A DNA stretch of 8,559 nt from an uncultured Woeseiaceae bacterium (GTDB lineage Bacteria > Pseudomonadota > Gammaproteobacteria > Steroidobacterales > Woeseiaceae): assembly GCA_945787435.1 (NCBI GenBank), contig CALZHX010000277.1, forward strand, positions 1 through 8,559, given 5' to 3'. Below are positions 7,531 through 8,559 of the stretch, piece by piece. The notes beneath the pieces are model-generated. The model made no database searches, was not told the origin of the DNA, and saw only the letters and a list, made by a program, of their open reading frames with translations. How positions within the stretch are numbered: the first letter of the stretch is position 1; every line of letters starts with the position of its first letter. The translations under genes were made by a program, and so were the position numbers.

Positions 7531-8559
7531 CAATCCTCGCCCCCGGCTTCTCTCTTTCCTGCAACCGTCATCTGCAGTGCGGTAGCGCGTCGCACCAGGC
7601 CATCCACCGAGTAGATCGACACATCAATCTCGGCTTCAGGTGCGTCCTCACCATTCAGCTTCGCGGGCCGTGTCTTGCCGCAGTAACTCGATGGCTCGAC
7701 ATCGCCGAGCAGCGCGGTGAGTTCGTCGCGAACATCTTCAGATGTTAGGTAATCAAAATCTGCTGCTTCTATGAGATTGCCGAGAACACGCAGGACTTTC
7801 CAGGCGGGCCGTGACTGGCCGACCGGACTCGCCACACCTGCAAAGCTTTGCCAGGTGCCTGCCACATTGACGTAGGTACCGGATGTTTCGGCAAATGTCC
7901 CGACAGGCAGTAACAGGTCGGCCGCCTCGCGCAGAGCGGGCGAATCGAATGCGGTCAAAGCAACGACAAATTCCTGCTTGCCAAGTTTCTCAACAGCTTT
8001 GTTAACCGAAAACACATTAGCGTCGGGTTCAATGTTCAGAAGCACGACGGCGTCGAGTGACTCGTCGAGCATGGCGCCCGCATGCAGCCCTTCTGGTTGA
8101 GGTAACACACCGGCCAGGCTCAAGCCCGCGCTGTTTGCCCCCGGCGAAAGCGTGCCGAGCTTCGCCCCGGCCGCTTTGGCGATATCGGCGGCCAATGCCC
8201 GCACGGTAGCGAATGCCTCGTGACGACCCGCAACATTACCGAGCAGAACAAGCGCATTGTCCGCCTTCTTGAGTGATGTTGCTACGTCCTTGATGCCAGC
8301 GCCGGAGAGCAACTCCGCCAAACCCGCGCCAGACAGGTACGTGTCTACAGCAAAGAAATACTCATGTTTTTCACTGCTTGCGAAACTGACACTCGCTCCG
8401 GCCTGCGCCGCCTTGCGGACGCGGTGCGCGATGATCGGTGCTTCCTGGCGCAGACTCGACCCGATGACAAAAATGGCGTCGTGGTTTTCATTGTCGGCGA
8501 TATCGCAACCGAGCCACGGGAATGCCGGGTCATCACCTTGATCCGAAAAATCGCGGCGT
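7530..8559 (-). CDS. nuoG: NADH-quinone oxidoreductase subunit G, C-terminal part (partial at window edge)
   Basis: NuoG is the large iron-sulfur subunit of the peripheral arm of complex I and passes electrons from NuoE/F towards NuoI. Only the last 342 residues are here. The frame is open with no stop to the window end, so the 5' end lies outside. The visible part is the degenerate molybdopterin-oxidoreductase-like domain. Near its start it has WLGCDIAD followed by a Rossmann-like strand AIFVIGSSLRQEAP. Around fragment residues 213-231 is the family signature ADLLLPVGTFAETSGTYVN, then QSF and RPAWKVLRVLGNL. Near the C-terminus is IYSVDGLVRRA, typical of proteobacterial NuoG. The N-terminal cluster-binding cysteines are not in the window. 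In the family this domain is not known to carry a molybdenum cofactor. The TGA stop shares its last base with the nuoH ATG. An apparent TTG start at 8321 is internal, because coding continues upstream of it. Confidence 0.95.
   Translation of the reverse strand, partial: RRDFSDQGDDPAFPWLGCDIADNENHDAIFVIGSSLRQEAPIIAHRVRKAAQAGASVSFASSEKHEYFFAVDTYLSGAGLAELLSGAGIKDVATSLKKADNALVLLGNVAGRHEAFATVRALAADIAKAAGAKLGTLSPGANSAGLSLAGVLPQPEGLHAGAMLDESLDAVVLLNIEPDANVFSVNKAVEKLGKQEFVVALTAFDSPALREAADLLLPVGTFAETSGTYVNVAGTWQSFAGVASPVGQSRPAWKVLRVLGNLIEAADFDYLTSEDVRDELTALLGDVEPSSYCGKTRPAKLNGEDAPEAEIDVSIYSVDGLVRRATALQMTVAGKREAGGED
7534..7538 (-). promoter_or_regulatory. Ribosome binding site for nuoH (decides the start)
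   Basis: GAGGA inside the last codons of nuoG lies 3 bases before the nuoH ATG at 7530. The one-codon-earlier TTG at 7533 would have no spacer at all, so ATG is preferred. With the TGATG overlap this suggests that nuoH is translated by coupling to nuoG. Confidence 0.55.

Noticed and set aside
6799..7614. A 271-codon open frame on the plus strand opposite nuoH and the end of nuoG
   Set aside because: Shadow of nuoH/nuoG. The composition is strongly hydrophilic and low in hydrophobic residues, with no domain I recognise.
7530..8559. NuoG as a catalytic molybdopterin enzyme (formate dehydrogenase-like)
   Set aside because: The domain is homologous to that superfamily, but the context and signature (AETSGTYVN, IYSVDGLVRRA) are those of complex I NuoG, where this domain is degenerate.

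Overview
The window is the 3' half of a NADH:quinone oxidoreductase (respiratory complex I, NDH-1) operon. Every gene lies on the minus strand, so transcription runs from high to low coordinates. The order is nuoG (C-terminal part only) - nuoH - nuoI - nuoJ - nuoK - nuoL - nuoM - nuoN, the canonical bacterial order. A possible start of one further gene follows nuoN and runs off the low-coordinate edge.

The genes are packed as one transcription unit. nuoG/nuoH and nuoM/nuoN overlap by one base (TGATG), nuoJ/nuoK overlap by four (ATGA), and the remaining gaps are 11, 8, 6 and 8 bases. I see no promoter, terminator, RNA gene, mobile element, repeat array or CRISPR. No gene-free stretch reaches 300 bases.

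Together the genes encode the part of complex I that links electron transfer to proton pumping. NuoG (peripheral arm) and NuoI (N6a/N6b clusters) carry electrons towards the quinone site, NuoH forms the membrane side of that site, NuoJ and NuoK form the linker, and NuoL, NuoM and NuoN are the antiporter-like proton channels. The key charged residues of the channels are all present, so the enzyme looks intact and functional.

The short NuoI (162 residues), the charged C-terminal tail of NuoJ and the motif wording in NuoG, NuoH and NuoL fit a proteobacterium, most likely a gammaproteobacterium or a close betaproteobacterial relative. This is a judgement from protein style, not from a search. I found no undescribed system. 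The points worth a second look are small: start-codon choices, a recurring pattern of ribosome binding sites built on the previous gene's stop codon, and the possible gene after nuoN.
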